Position numbers and translations under genes: made by a program
Shown here: in pieces, positions 1-9,161 of the stretch
How positions within the stretch are numbered: position 1 is the stretch's first letter
Layout of the letters: every line of letters starts with the position of its first letter
Notes under the pieces: generated by a model
Databases searched by the model: none
Seen by the model: only the letters and a program-made list of their open reading frames with translations
Told to the model about the DNA's origin: nothing
Assembly: GCF_036511935.1 (NCBI RefSeq)
Contig: NZ_AP028878.1
Location: 2,356,001-2,420,000, forward strand
Direction of reading: 5' to 3'
Source of the DNA: Marinobacter nanhaiticus D15-8W
Lineage (GTDB): Bacteria > Pseudomonadota > Gammaproteobacteria > Pseudomonadales > Oleiphilaceae
Length of the DNA stretch: 64,000 nucleotides

Positions 1-1703
1 TCGACGCCTATCCGATGATGGAAGCGCTGCTGCTGGGAGAACGCCGGTACCTGGACGCGGACGATTGGGCGGTGTTCCGGGCCACAGGAACGTCCCACCT
101 GATCGCCATTTCCGGATTGCATATCGGGTTGGTGGGCCTCTTCTCCGGTTGGTTGGCCTCCCGGCTTCTCGCCAGGGTGCCCCGCGGCGTCCTGATGTCT
201 CGGGGGCGTCGGCGGGGTGTCGTTGTGGTCAGTCTCTCAGCCTGTTTGTGTTATGCACTGCTGGCCGGTTTTACCGTGCCTACCCAGCGAGCGCTTGTCA
301 TGGCTGCCGTCGCTGCCGCGGTCTATCTCAGGAGTCGATTGTCAGGCTATTGGACGGCTTGGCTCGTGGCCTTGGGCTGCGTACTGGCCCTCGACCCATT
401 CGCTCCTCTGGATGGCGGTTTCTGGCTGTCTTTCGGGGCCGTAGCCTGTTTGATACTGCTGTTTTCCGGCCGGCTCGATGCACCCGGACCGGTTAAGACC
501 CTGCTCCAGGCACAGGCTGCGGCAACCGCCGGGCTGCTACCGGTGCTTATGGGGCTTGGGTTGCCAGCCGCGGCAATGGGTTGGATGGTCAACCTCCTTG
601 CCATTCCCTTGATGTCATTCCTTTTGTTGCCGTTGCTCTTCGTTTTGACGCCCCTTGGCCTGATTTCTGATCCGTTGCTGCACATCGTGGCACCAATCCT
701 GGATGCCGTACTGAGCGGTTTCCTGCAGGGGCTAGCGTGGTTTGCCAGGGTTTCTCCCGAGGGTTTTCGAATGGGTATGGCAGAGGCTGCGGTGCTCGCT
801 GCCGCGGTGATTGCCTGTTTGTTTCCGGTCGGTCGTATGACGCGATGGGCGCTGGCCTCCGTATCGATAGCTGTGCTCGTCGGGCAGTGGGGTCTGAAGT
901 CCGGTAATGCGACAGTTTCACACCCGGAGCTATGGGTATGGGATGTCGGCCAAGGTTTGTCAGTGCTCTATCGCGAAGGCGACCAAGTGCTCGTCTATGA
1001 TACCGGACCTGGGTCGCCGTCAGGCTACTCCGCCGTGGATTCTGTTCTTCGACCCAACCTGCGCGGGTTGGGGGTCGAGTTCATCAATACATTGCTAATC
1101 AGCCATGGCGATGCCGATCACGCCAGTGGTCTGGGATCGCTGCTCGACCACATGAAAGTGGGGCAACTCGTCACCGGCGAGCCCACACGCCTCCCAGCGG
1201 TCCGGGCTCAAGGGATTGGGTTTGACCCCTGCCGGGCAGGCACGTTGGATAGCGCGGGCGCTATCCGTATGGAGCTCTGGCAGGCGCCCGGTGCTGGCGC
1301 GGGCAACAGTCGTTCGTGCGTATTGCGCATTTTCAAGGGCGACGTGGAAATCGTACTTCCCGGTGATATTACCGGGGATGAGGAAAGGCTCTGGCTGGCC
1401 GATCATCGGCTGGAACAGGATGTGTACCGTATCCTGGTGGCGCCCCATCACGGTAGCAAGACGTCATCCAGCGAGAACTGGGTCACGGCCCTGGCGCCTG
1501 ATGTCGTCATTTTCTCGGCGGGCTATCGGCATCCCTATGGGCACCCGGCTGACGTTGTGCAGTCGCGGTACAGGGTGGCCGGCGCGGCGCTCTACAATAC
1601 GGCAACGTCAGGCGCCGTTCATGTCGAACTGTTGGGTGAGGGGGTGCGCGTAAGCCCGACACGGGCCGATGCTCCCTTCTGGATAACGCCACCGCCCGGG
1701 TAG
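1..1703 (+). CDS. comEC: ComEC/Rec2 DNA-uptake channel protein (C-terminal part; 5' end outside window)
   Basis: Inner-membrane channel that carries transforming DNA into the cytoplasm. The reading frame is already open at base 3, so the gene begins before the window and the ATG at 15 is internal. The visible part starts in the Competence domain with the typical stretch GTSHLIAISGLHIGL. Several hydrophobic segments follow (to about residue 295 counted from base 15), then a metallo-beta-lactamase-like domain with the metal motif SHGDADH (near 365) and a later HHGSK. It ends with APFWITPPPG at a TAG. In Pseudomonas comEC also precedes exbB/exbD-like genes and lpxK, so synteny supports the call. 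The N-terminal OB-fold region cannot be checked. Confidence 0.93.
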   Translation, partial: DAYPMMEALLLGERRYLDADDWAVFRATGTSHLIAISGLHIGLVGLFSGWLASRLLARVPRGVLMSRGRRRGVVVVSLSACLCYALLAGFTVPTQRALVMAAVAAAVYLRSRLSGYWTAWLVALGCVLALDPFAPLDGGFWLSFGAVACLILLFSGRLDAPGPVKTLLQAQAAATAGLLPVLMGLGLPAAAMGWMVNLLAIPLMSFLLLPLLFVLTPLGLISDPLLHIVAPILDAVLSGFLQGLAWFARVSPEGFRMGMAEAAVLAAAVIACLFPVGRMTRWALASVSIAVLVGQWGLKSGNATVSHPELWVWDVGQGLSVLYREGDQVLVYDTGPGSPSGYSAVDSVLRPNLRGLGVEFINTLLISHGDADHASGLGSLLDHMKVGQLVTGEPTRLPAVRAQGIGFDPCRAGTLDSAGAIRMELWQAPGAGAGNSRSCVLRIFKGDVEIVLPGDITGDEERLWLADHRLEQDVYRILVAPHHGSKTSSSENWVTALAPDVVIFSAGYRHPYGHPADVVQSRYRVAGAALYNTATSGAVHVELLGEGVRVSPTRADAPFWITPPPG

Positions 1704-1788
1704 GTGTCCGCAGGCGAGGCAGAGGGTGTGGCGGCGGGCGCCGCCTGTGCTAAAGTAGCGCGGCTGTTAAACATCAGGGAGATAAAGC

Positions 1789-2415
1789 GTGTTAGAGCTT
1801 CTTCAGGCGGGCGGCATCATTATGGTGCCCATTATTGCGTGTTCCATTCTCGCCCTTGCCATCATTCTCGAACGTTTCTGGAGTCTGCGAGCGTCGCGCG
1901 TCGCTCCGCAGAGTACGATCAACGAGTTATGGCGCTGGATCAAGAAAAAGGAGCTCAATGCCCGGAAACTCAAGGCCCTTCAGTCATCATCTCCCATGGG
2001 ACGCGTGCTTGCCGGCGGCCTGATGAATGCCAAGCACGGCCGCGAGATTATGAAAGAGAGCATCGAGCAGGAAGCCAGTCAGGTCATTCACGAGCTGGAG
2101 CGTTTCCTGAACCCGCTGGGAACGGTAGCCACCATTACGCCGCTGCTGGGTCTGTTAGGCACGGTCATCGGTATGATCAAGGTGTTTGCTGAAATCCAGC
2201 TGGCCGGCGTAGGCGATGCCGGCAACCTGGCGGGTGGTATTTCCGAAGCGCTGATGACGACGGCGGCCGGACTGAGCGTGGCGATCCCCGCCCTGATCTG
2301 CCACCGCTACTTTATCCGTCGCGTCGACGAACTGGTCGTAAACATGGAGCAGGAGGCCATCAAGCTGGTCGAAGTGGTCCACGGCGACCGTGAAATCGAT
2401 GTAGAGGGAGCCTGA
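1789..2415 (+). CDS. exbB: MotA/TolQ/ExbB family proton-channel protein
   Basis: 208-residue ExbB/TolQ-type inner-membrane protein. It forms the proton channel that, with an ExbD partner, converts proton-motive force into mechanical work. An N-terminal membrane segment (about residues 8-28) is followed by a cytoplasmic loop and two more membrane segments, including the family signature GTVATITPLLGLLGTVIGM (about 106-124). The start is GTG at 1789 with GGGAG a few bases upstream. Its partner exbD begins six bases after the stop, and msbA-lpxK follow. The usual TonB/ExbBD or Tol role is possible, but there is no tonB or tolA here, so which process it energises is unknown. Confidence 0.93.
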   Translation: MLELLQAGGIIMVPIIACSILALAIILERFWSLRASRVAPQSTINELWRWIKKKELNARKLKALQSSSPMGRVLAGGLMNAKHGREIMKESIEQEASQVIHELERFLNPLGTVATITPLLGLLGTVIGMIKVFAEIQLAGVGDAGNLAGGISEALMTTAAGLSVAIPALICHRYFIRRVDELVVNMEQEAIKLVEVVHGDREIDVEGA

Positions 2416-2420
2416 GCACC

Positions 2421-2843
2421 GTGAAGTTCAAGCGTCAGAGAAGTCAGGACGTCAGTGTCGACCTGACGCCGCTGATCGACGTCGTCTTTCTGTTGTTGAT
2501 CTTTTTCATGGTGTCGACCACGTTTACCCGGGAAAGCCACCTCAAGGTGGATCTGCCCGAAGCCGACGGCGAGGTGGCCGAAGCCCAGGCCGAGCAGGTC
2601 GATGTGGTGATCAATGCCGAAGGGCAGTACGCGGTCAACGACCGTCCGCTGGTCAACAACCAGAAAGAGACGTTGCGCAAGGCGGTGCAGGAAGTGTCCG
2701 GAGGCAACGCCCAGTTGCCATTCATCATCACGGCGGATGCCCAGACGCCCCACGAGTATGTGGTGCGCGCCATGGATGTCGCGGGCAAGCTTGGTTTCGT
2801 CAAACTCAGCATTACCACCCAGCGCACATCGGAAGGTGAGTGA
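2421..2843 (+). CDS. exbD: ExbD/TolR family biopolymer transport protein
   Basis: 140-residue ExbD/TolR partner of the preceding ExbB. One N-terminal membrane helix (about 20-40) carries the family motif VDLTPLIDVVFLLLIFFMV, whose Asp (the D of PLID) is the proton-relay residue of the family. The remainder is a periplasmic domain. The start is GTG at 2421, six bases after the exbB stop, so the two are almost certainly co-transcribed and perhaps translationally coupled. The placement directly before msbA and lpxK matches the ExbBD-like pair near lpxK in Pseudomonas and hints at an envelope-related job, but that is inference. Confidence 0.93.
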   Translation: MKFKRQRSQDVSVDLTPLIDVVFLLLIFFMVSTTFTRESHLKVDLPEADGEVAEAQAEQVDVVINAEGQYAVNDRPLVNNQKETLRKAVQEVSGGNAQLPFIITADAQTPHEYVVRAMDVAGKLGFVKLSITTQRTSEGE

Positions 2844-2846
2844 GCG

Positions 2847-2874
2847 CCGGCGCCTCCGACGTGCGAGGCGCCGG
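2847..2874. terminator. Perfect 10-bp hairpin between exbD and msbA
   Basis: An inverted repeat CCGGCGCCTC (2847-2856) and GAGGCGCCGG (2865-2874) with an 8-base loop lies in the 61-bp gap between exbD and msbA. No T-run follows, so it may be a weak or factor-assisted terminator, an RNA-stability element, or an attenuator tuning msbA relative to exbBD. The pairing is read directly; the role is inferred. Confidence 0.5.
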
Positions 2875-2904
2875 TAAAGACGTACGACCGACCAGGACCC
2901 AATT

Positions 2905-4653
2905 ATGAGTGCGGACTCCGCATCCAACTGGCAGACCTATAAACGCCTGTTAGCCTACGTCAAGCCTTTCTGGCTCGCCTTTTCCCTCGCTGTAGTGGGT
3001 AACATCATCTATGCCGGGGCTTCAACGGGCATGGCCGCGGCGATGGAATATGTCATCCAGGCTATCGAGAATCCCACTGAACAGAACCGACTGCTACTGA
3101 CCGGTTTGATCGTCGGAGTCTTCGCGCTAAGGGGCGTGGGGACGTTCATGGGCCAGTATTTCATCAACTACGTGGGGCGTCAGGTCGTCAATGCGCTGCG
3201 CACCCAGGTTTTCGATCGCCTGCTGCGTCTTCCGTCGCGCTTCTTCGATGATCACTCCGCCGGACACCTGGTGTCCAAGCTTACGTTCAATGTTGAACAG
3301 GTCGCTGATGCAACGACCAACGCCGTGACTATCAGCCTGAGGGAAGGTCTGACGATCATTGGTCTGCTCGGCTTCATGCTCTACACGAACTGGAAGCTGA
3401 CCCTCATTTTCGTAGCGGTAGGGCCGGTCATCGGGTTTGTCGTCAGCTTTGCCAGCAAACGCTTTCGTAAGTTGAGTCGCCGGATCCAGAGTTCGATGGG
3501 AGACATCACCCACGTGGCTTCGGAATCCATTAGCGGCTATCGAGTGGTTCGGATTTTCGGTGGTGAGGGGTACGAGCGTGAGCGGTTCCATGACGTAAGC
3601 CAGCGTAACCTGACTCAAAGCCTCAAGATGGCCTCCACCCAGGCGATCAGCGTGCCGATCATCCAGATTCTCGTGGCGTTTTCCATTGCTGCCTTGGTCT
3701 GGCTAATGCTGGCGCCCGAAATCCGCGGCGGGATGAGTACCGGTGAACTGGTGGCTTTCATAACGGCCGCCACCACCATGGCCAAGCCTATTCGCCAGGT
3801 GACCTCTGTCCATGCCAAGATCCAGCGTGGTGTCGCTGCGGCCCACGATGTATTCGAAACGATCGATGAGACCCCTGAAGACGATACCGGCACCCACTCT
3901 CCGGGGCGCGTGAAAGGAAATATCAGCTTCCGCAAAGTCTCTTTTCGCTACCGTGACCAGCTTGACGATGTCCTGAAGGATATCGATCTGGATATCCCCC
4001 AGGGTCAAAGTGTTGCGCTGGTCGGTCGCTCCGGTAGCGGCAAGTCGACCATGGTTAGCCTGCTGCCGCGTTTCTATGAATATACGGCCGGCAACATCCT
4101 GATCGACGACGTGCCGATCCGCGACTACACCCTCCGCGCACTGCGTGACCAGATTGCACTGGTAACCCAGAACGTCGTGCTGTTCAACGACACCATCGCA
4201 GCCAATATCGCATACGGCTCGCTACGGGAACATACCCTCGACGAAATCCGCGAAGCTGCCGCGAAAGCCCATGCATTGGAGTTCATCGACCGGATGCCTG
4301 AGGGTATGGACACACTGATCGGTGACAACGGCGTGATGCTGTCCGGCGGCCAGCGTCAGCGCTTGGCTATAGCCCGGGCCCTGCTTAAAGATGCGCCGAT
4401 CCTGATCCTCGATGAGGCGACCTCCGCACTGGATACGGAATCCGAGCGTCACATCCAGCAAGCGCTGGACCTGGTCATGAAGGGGCGTACCACTCTGGTA
4501 ATTGCGCATCGCCTGTCGACCATCGAGAAGGCGGATCGCATCCTGGTCATGGATGGCGGCGAGATTGTCGAAGCGGGACGTCACGAGGAATTGCTGGGGC
4601 AGGGCGGCGTTTACGCGAAGCTGCACCAGACCAATTTCAGCGAGGCCGGTTGA
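2905..4653 (+). CDS. msbA: Lipid A export ATP-binding/permease protein MsbA
   Basis: 582-residue ABC half-transporter that, as a homodimer, flips lipid A-core from the inner to the outer leaflet of the inner membrane. The N-terminal region (about 1-320) contains the six-helix exporter fold. The ATPase domain carries Walker A GRSGSGKST (near 374), signature LSGGQRQR, Walker B ILILDEATSALD and the switch His in IAHRLST. Length matches E. coli MsbA (582). AGGA lies 7 bases before the ATG. It overlaps or abuts lpxK exactly as in E. coli, which strengthens MsbA over other exporters. Pseudomonas has msbA elsewhere, so this layout combines the two arrangements. Confidence 0.96.
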   Translation: MSADSASNWQTYKRLLAYVKPFWLAFSLAVVGNIIYAGASTGMAAAMEYVIQAIENPTEQNRLLLTGLIVGVFALRGVGTFMGQYFINYVGRQVVNALRTQVFDRLLRLPSRFFDDHSAGHLVSKLTFNVEQVADATTNAVTISLREGLTIIGLLGFMLYTNWKLTLIFVAVGPVIGFVVSFASKRFRKLSRRIQSSMGDITHVASESISGYRVVRIFGGEGYERERFHDVSQRNLTQSLKMASTQAISVPIIQILVAFSIAALVWLMLAPEIRGGMSTGELVAFITAATTMAKPIRQVTSVHAKIQRGVAAAHDVFETIDETPEDDTGTHSPGRVKGNISFRKVSFRYRDQLDDVLKDIDLDIPQGQSVALVGRSGSGKSTMVSLLPRFYEYTAGNILIDDVPIRDYTLRALRDQIALVTQNVVLFNDTIAANIAYGSLREHTLDEIREAAAKAHALEFIDRMPEGMDTLIGDNGVMLSGGQRQRLAIARALLKDAPILILDEATSALDTESERHIQQALDLVMKGRTTLVIAHRLSTIEKADRILVMDGGEIVEAGRHEELLGQGGVYAKLHQTNFSEAG

Positions 4654-4658
4654 ACAGC

Positions 4659-5672
4659 ATGGTCGAGCGCCTCTGGTACGGGGAGGGCCGGCCGCTCTGG
4701 CTGCTATGGCCGTTGGCCTGGCTCTACCGCTGGATCAGCCAACGCCGGCGCGAGGCCTATCGGGAGGGCAGACGGCAAACCAGTCGCCCCCCGATTCCCA
4801 TCATTGTCGTCGGAAATATCACAGCGGGTGGTACAGGCAAATCACCTCTCACGCTGGCAATTGTCGATCACCTGAGGCGGCAGGGGTGGCGGCCGGCCAT
4901 CGTCAGTCGTGGCTACGGCGGCAAATCTGAACGTTACCCTTTGCTGGTCAACCCGGAGACGCCAGCCGCTCTCAGCGGAGACGAGCCGCTGATGCTGGCG
5001 CGTCAGGGCAGCGTGCCGGTTGTGGTGGACCCCAAACGTGCTCGGGCCGCGCAATGGGCGTACGATGAAAAGCTGGCGGACGTTCTCGTTTGCGATGACG
5101 GCCTGCAGCACTATGCGCTGGGCCGGGACCTGGAAATCGCCGTGTTCGACGGTGCCCGGGGGGTGGGGAATGGTGCACCCATACCGGTGGGGCCGCTGCG
5201 GGAAGCGCCTGATCGTCTTGCAGAGGTAGATGCTCTGGTCTTCAACGGCGTACCTGTGCAACCGTTGAGCCACCCCAACGTCATGACGATGCAGTTCGAG
5301 CCGCAACGGTTGACCAATATGGCTACCGGCGAAACGCGGGAAATGGATTGGTTGAAAGGTCGGACCGTGATAGGAGTCGCCGGCATCGGCAACCCGGCCC
5401 GGTTCTTCGATACGTTGAGAATGCTGGGTGCGAACGTCGAGGAGCGTCCGCTTCGGGACCATCATGAATTCCGCCGTGAGGATCTGGCTCACCCGGTAGG
5501 GCAGGCGCTTGTCATGACGGCCAAGGACGCAGTGAAGTGCGTAGATCTGGCCGATGCGGACTGTTGGTCACTTGAAGTTCGTGCCGCCTTGCCTGATGCT
5601 TTCTGGATACTGCTGGATCGCCGTCTAGCGGAGCTTGAACTGCCGTCGCCAGCTACCAAACCCGATCAATGA
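4659..5672 (+). CDS. lpxK: Tetraacyldisaccharide 4'-kinase
   Basis: Phosphorylates the 4' position of tetraacyl-disaccharide-1-phosphate to give lipid IVA, the sixth step of lipid A synthesis, at the inner-membrane face. The P-loop is [12 protein letters not shown] (near residue 52), followed by VSRGYGGKS, typical of LpxK. The N-terminal amphipathic or membrane stretch [12 protein letters not shown] is present. The frame is open to a TTG at 4650 that overlaps the msbA stop, but the ATG at 4659 gives MVERLWYG, which matches the usual LpxK N-terminus and is preferred (337 aa). Tight coupling to msbA implies co-expression of lipid A synthesis and export. Confidence 0.95.
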   Translation: MVERLWYGEGRPLWLLWPLAWLYRWISQRRREAYREGRRQTSRPPIPIIVVGNITAGGTGKSPLTLAIVDHLRRQGWRPAIVSRGYGGKSERYPLLVNPETPAALSGDEPLMLARQGSVPVVVDPKRARAAQWAYDEKLADVLVCDDGLQHYALGRDLEIAVFDGARGVGNGAPIPVGPLREAPDRLAEVDALVFNGVPVQPLSHPNVMTMQFEPQRLTNMATGETREMDWLKGRTVIGVAGIGNPARFFDTLRMLGANVEERPLRDHHEFRREDLAHPVGQALVMTAKDAVKCVDLADADCWSLEVRAALPDAFWILLDRRLAELELPSPATKPDQ

Positions 5673-5685
5673 GGAACCAAACCCA

Positions 5686-5874
5686 ATGGATAAGAAGCTG
5701 TTGGCCATGCTGGCCTGTCCCGTATGCAAGGGAGAGCTTGTCATCAACGATGCCAGGGACGAGCTGATCTGCCGAGCGGATGGCATGGCGTTCCCCATCA
5801 AGGAAGGTATCCCGGTGATGCTTTCAAACGAGGCCAGGACGCTGACCACGGATGAGCGTCTCGAGAAGCGCTGA
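5686..5874 (+). CDS. Trm112 family (YcaR-like) small protein
   Basis: 62-residue homologue of E. coli YcaR, found between lpxK and kdsB in many gammaproteobacteria. It carries CPVCKGEL near the N-terminus and the conserved [11 protein letters not shown] stretch. Only one CxxC pair plus a single later Cys is present, so a full four-Cys zinc site is not evident. The frame is open further upstream, but [14 protein letters not shown] at 5686 matches the family start and has GAGGA about 10 bases upstream. Trm112 proteins activate methyltransferases in other systems; whether this bacterial form does is not known. Confidence 0.88.
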   Translation: MDKKLLAMLACPVCKGELVINDARDELICRADGMAFPIKEGIPVMLSNEARTLTTDERLEKR

Positions 5875-5882
5875 GTCTCACC

Positions 5883-5910
5883 GGCTGCTATCTACGTCTC
5901 GATAGCAGCC
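5883..5910. terminator. Perfect 10-bp hairpin before kdsB
   Basis: GGCTGCTATC (5883-5892) pairs perfectly with GATAGCAGCC (5901-5910) across an 8-base loop, in the 88-bp gap between the Trm112-like gene and kdsB. No T-tract follows. It could be a partial terminator or a processing or stability hairpin separating lpxK-Trm112 from kdsB. Confidence 0.45.
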
Positions 5911-5962
5911 CTAAGCCCGGAAACGACATTCAGACCGGATAAACGACGTCTAGGATAGCCCC

Positions 5963-6760
5963 ATGTCATTTACCGTAGTCATTCCAGCCCGTTATGCATC
6001 CACCCGCCTGCCCGGCAAGCCACTGCTGGAAATCGGCGGGCAGACCATGATCGAACACGTATACGACCGAGCCTGCGAGAGCGAAGCGAGCCGCGTTATC
6101 ATTGCTACGGATGATGAGCGCATTGCCGACGTTGCCCGAGGATTCGGTGCGGAAGTGGTTATTACCGCCGCGGATCATGCCTCCGGCACCGACCGGCTGG
6201 AAGAGGTGGCGCGCACATGCGGTTTCGCGCCAGACGACCGCATCGTCAATGTGCAGGGCGACGAGCCGTTGATCCCCTCAGTGCTGATCAATCAGGTCGC
6301 TCGGAACCTGGAAGCGTACCCCGAGGCGAAGATCGCTACCTTGTGTGAGGAGATCCAGCGACCGGAATATGTATTCAATCCCAACGTCGTGAAGGTAGTG
6401 CGCGCCAGCGACAACTTCGCCCTTTATTTCAGTCGGGCTCCCATTCCCTGGGCGCGCTCCGAGTGGACCGAAACCACTCCAACGTCCGAGCGCACGCTAC
6501 CAGCGGATGTGGGTTACCTGCGCCATATCGGGGTCTACGGTTATCGGGTCGACCTGCTGCACGATTTCGTCGCATGGAACGCTTCTCCGCTGGAAAAGAC
6601 CGAGTCCCTCGAACAGCTCCGTGCACTGGAAAACGGCGCGCGAATCCACGTGGATATCGCCGTCGAACGGCCGCCCAATGGCGTGGACACGCCGGAAGAC
6701 CTGGAGCACGTGAGGCGGATATTTGCCAGTGGACTGGAGGAGGTTGAAGTCGATGCGTGA
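5963..6760 (+). CDS. kdsB: 3-deoxy-manno-octulosonate cytidylyltransferase (CMP-KDO synthetase)
   Basis: Activates KDO with CTP to give CMP-KDO for the inner core of lipopolysaccharide; cytoplasmic. The N-terminus [19 protein letters not shown] is the nucleotide-binding signature of Kds[11 protein letters not shown] (near residue 96) holds the metal- and CTP-binding Asp. [14 protein letters not shown] is typical near the C-terminus. The length of 265 aa is slightly above the usual 248-254. It overlaps the next gene by 8 bp, so the two are translationally linked. Part of the lipid A/core cluster with msbA and lpxK. Confidence 0.96.
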   Translation: MSFTVVIPARYASTRLPGKPLLEIGGQTMIEHVYDRACESEASRVIIATDDERIADVARGFGAEVVITAADHASGTDRLEEVARTCGFAPDDRIVNVQGDEPLIPSVLINQVARNLEAYPEAKIATLCEEIQRPEYVFNPNVVKVVRASDNFALYFSRAPIPWARSEWTETTPTSERTLPADVGYLRHIGVYGYRVDLLHDFVAWNASPLEKTESLEQLRALENGARIHVDIAVERPPNGVDTPEDLEHVRRIFASGLEEVEVDA

Positions 6761-7235
6761 TCCGGTCAAGGTGCTGTTCGTGTGTATGGGTAATATCTGC
6801 CGGTCGCCCACGGCCCACGCAGTCTTTCAGAAACGCCTCGAAGAACAGGGCCTGGCCGGTCGGGTCGTGGTCGATTCCTGCGGGACCGGAAGCTGGCACA
6901 TTGGCAAGCAGCCTGATCCACGCGCAATGGAGGCGGGCCTTCGTCGCGGTTATGATCTTTCGTCGCTGCGGGCGCGGCAGATCCAGGCCAGCGACATAGA
7001 GCAATTCGATTATGTTTTGACCATGGACCGCGATAATCAGCAGATCGTTGCCAATCTCACCTCCGATAACGCCACGACGCGACCTGAGCTCTTCCTTCGG
7101 TACGCGATCCATCATCAGGAGGATGAGGTGCCGGATCCGTACTACGGCGACGGCGATGGGTTCGAGTTGGTACTGGACCTGATCGAAGACGCTTGCGATG
7201 GACTGATTAAGGATATCCGGGAGAACCGGCTTTGA
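6753..7235 (+). CDS. Low-molecular-weight protein-tyrosine phosphatase
   Basis: 160-residue cytoplasmic phosphatase of the LMW-PTP/arsenate-reductase fold. The P-loop is CMGNICRSP (Cys about residue 11), with [10 protein letters not shown] carrying the general-acid Asp (about 129). The frame is open to 6723, but ATG 6753 places the P-loop at the usual distance from the N-terminus and is preceded by GGAGGAGG. It overlaps the end of kdsB by 8 bp and the TTG start of murB by 4 bp. In Pseudomonas a PTP sits in the same slot between kdsB and murB. No tyrosine kinase is nearby, so the substrate is unknown. Confidence 0.93.
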   Translation: MRDPVKVLFVCMGNICRSPTAHAVFQKRLEEQGLAGRVVVDSCGTGSWHIGKQPDPRAMEAGLRRGYDLSSLRARQIQASDIEQFDYVLTMDRDNQQIVANLTSDNATTRPELFLRYAIHHQEDEVPDPYYGDGDGFELVLDLIEDACDGLIKDIRENRL

Positions 7236-8290
7236 ATTCCGGCGTTGTCGAACGGGAGGCTGACGTTTCCCTGCAGACGTGTAATACGCTGCGTTTGCCG
7301 GCAAAGGCTGCCTGGCTGTGCCGGGTGAAGAACATCGAGGAGCTGTGCGAAGCGCTGGACTGGGCTGATCACCGCTCCCTACCGACATTGATTCTGGGGG
7401 GCGGGAGTAACGTCATTGTTGCCGACGACTTCCCCGGCCTTGTCATCAAGGTTGCGTTTTCCGGTCGCTGCTGGAGCGACGTATCCGCCGAATCTGCAAC
7501 GCTGGAATTAGGCGCCGGCGAGAATTGGCATGCCACTGTCATGTATGCCGTCCGTGCTGGTTACCGTGGGATTGAGAACCTCGCACTCATTCCGGGTACC
7601 GTTGGAGCGGCGCCTATCCAGAATATCGGTGCCTATGGCGTCGAACTTTCCCATACGGTGGTTGACGTCCAGGTCTGGGATCGCGAGGCCGGAGACACCC
7701 GCACGTTGTCTGCGGACGAATGCGAATTCGGTTATCGCGATAGCCTGTTCAAGCGTCATCCCGACCGCTATGTCGTGCTGCGGGTGCGCTTACGTCTTTC
7801 CCGGAAAACACCGCTCAATCTGGGCTATCGGGACCTGCAGGAGTTCTTCGAAGAAAACGCGGATGTGGGCACGCTGACCCCAGAAGACGTGGCACGCGCC
7901 GTTATGCAGGTTCGTTGCCGTAAGCTGCCGGACCCGGATTTCCTGCCCAATGCAGGAAGTTTTTTCAAGAATCCTGTAGTGGCCCTTGGCCAGTATCGTA
8001 CGTTGAAAGAGCGCTTCCCCGAGCTGGTGGCCTATGAAAGCGCTGACAGTGCCAAACTGGCGGCGGGCTGGCTGATCGATTTCTGTGGCTGGAAAGGCTA
8101 CCGGGAGTCTCACGTCGGTGTGCATAATCGTCAGGCCTTGGTGCTTGTTCACCATGGTGACGGTGAAGGCAGGGAACTGCTCAGTCTGGCCGCACGCATC
8201 CGGGATGATGTGAAGGGTCGGTTTGGTGTGGCTCTGGAGGTTGAGCCTCGAATCTTTCCTGTCGAATTGCGCAGCGAATTCGGTTTCTGA
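7232..8290 (+). CDS. murB: UDP-N-acetylenolpyruvoylglucosamine reductase
   Basis: FAD/NADPH enzyme that reduces UDP-GlcNAc-enolpyruvate to UDP-MurNAc in peptidoglycan precursor synthesis. GGGSNVIV, GAGENWHATV, ENLALIPGTVGAAPIQNIGAYG and NAGSFFKNPVV (active-site Ser) identify it. The long form with the FGYRDSLFK insert is the E. coli-like type I enzyme. The start taken is TTG at 7232, which overlaps the phosphatase stop (TTGA) and has GGGAG just upstream; the phrase CNTLRLPAKA then lies about where E. coli MurB has WNTFGID. The overlap suggests translational coupling in kdsB-PTP-murB. Confidence 0.95.
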   Translation: MNSGVVEREADVSLQTCNTLRLPAKAAWLCRVKNIEELCEALDWADHRSLPTLILGGGSNVIVADDFPGLVIKVAFSGRCWSDVSAESATLELGAGENWHATVMYAVRAGYRGIENLALIPGTVGAAPIQNIGAYGVELSHTVVDVQVWDREAGDTRTLSADECEFGYRDSLFKRHPDRYVVLRVRLRLSRKTPLNLGYRDLQEFFEENADVGTLTPEDVARAVMQVRCRKLPDPDFLPNAGSFFKNPVVALGQYRTLKERFPELVAYESADSAKLAAGWLIDFCGWKGYRESHVGVHNRQALVLVHHGDGEGRELLSLAARIRDDVKGRFGVALEVEPRIFPVELRSEFGF

Positions 8291-8355
8291 AGACGCGCTG
8301 TACGCCCTACATTTCAGTTACGCCCTATATTCATTCCCTTCACAACCCCAAGAAC

Positions 8356-8394
8356 AAAAAATCCACCGGGACCGCGAAGTCCGGGTGGATTTTT
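8356..8394. terminator. Bidirectional terminator between murB and nrdJb
   Basis: A-rich and T-rich flanks (AAAAATCCACC at 8356-8366, GGTGGATTTTT at 8384-8394) pair around a GC core with the loop near 8374-8378. The hairpin lies between the convergent murB and nrdJb stops and would work on both strands. Confidence 0.85.
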
Positions 8395-8414
8395 AGCGTC
8401 TGTGAGTTACCCGG

Positions 8415-9110
8415 TCAGCCGCACTTGCTGTCGCCGCAGGACAGGCAGGTCGCGCAACCATCCATGACGATCACCGCTTTGGTATTGCACTTGCTGCAAA
8501 GCGTCGCGTTGGCCGGATAATCACTGCCGCCGCCGTCGCTATTGGCGGATTCGCGAGACTCGAACTCGGCCCGTTTCTCCGCCAGCACACGCTTGGCCAC
8601 GTCACCCAGCTCTTCGCTTTCGATCAGGCCGATGGCCTTCATGTGCTTCTCGATCACAGCGCCGATTTCGGCAACCAGTGACGGCATGAATACGCCGCCC
8701 TTCTTGAAGTAACCGCCGTTCGGGTCATACACCGAACGCAGCTCTTCCACCAGGAATGTGACATCGCCGCCTTTGCGGAACACCGCCGAGATAACGCGGG
8801 TGAGAGCGATAACCCATTGGAAGTGCTCCATCGACTTGGAATTGATGAAGACTTCATACGGTTGTCTGCTCTCGTGATCCGTGTCCTCGTTGAGCAGGAT
8901 ATCGTTGATGGTGATATACATCGCATGCTCGGCTACCGGCGGCTTGATCTTGTAGGTGGTGCCCAGCAGGAAGTCCGGCCGCTCGATGTGCTCGTTCATC
9001 TCAATGGGCTGGGGCGCCTGGTTTTCCGCAGACTCAACCGACTGGTTGGCGGAATCGTCGGCTTTGGTGACCCGGTAGCCGACGATCTTCTTATCGATCT
9101 TTACAGTCAT
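8415..9110 (-). CDS. nrdJb: Class II ribonucleotide reductase, C-terminal subunit NrdJb
   Basis: 231-residue product equivalent to the C-terminal part of adenosylcobalamin-dependent reductase, encoded separately as in Pseudomonas aeruginosa (nrdJa/nrdJb). The central region (GTTYKIKPP, EVFINSKS, RKGGDVTFLVEELRSVYDPNGGYF) matches the NrdJ C-terminal domain. The tail holds a zinc-ribbon-like set LCSKC...CATCLSCGDSKCG. In class II enzymes C-terminal cysteines re-reduce the active-site disulfide, so this subunit probably carries the redox shuttle. It lies 51 bp downstream of nrdJa on the same strand, in one operon, and ends at the terminator shared with murB. Confidence 0.93.
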   Translation of the reverse strand: MTVKIDKKIVGYRVTKADDSANQSVESAENQAPQPIEMNEHIERPDFLLGTTYKIKPPVAEHAMYITINDILLNEDTDHESRQPYEVFINSKSMEHFQWVIALTRVISAVFRKGGDVTFLVEELRSVYDPNGGYFKKGGVFMPSLVAEIGAVIEKHMKAIGLIESEELGDVAKRVLAEKRAEFESRESANSDGGGSDYPANATLCSKCNTKAVIVMDGCATCLSCGDSKCG

Positions 9111-9161
9111 CGTTCTATGTCCTGTGCTGTGGTGACGGATCCGTCTTTCCGCAAGTAGAAA

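Noticed and set aside
1704..2192. Plus-strand open frame of 162 codons overlapping exbB
   Set aside because: Out of frame with the well-supported exbB and without domain features.
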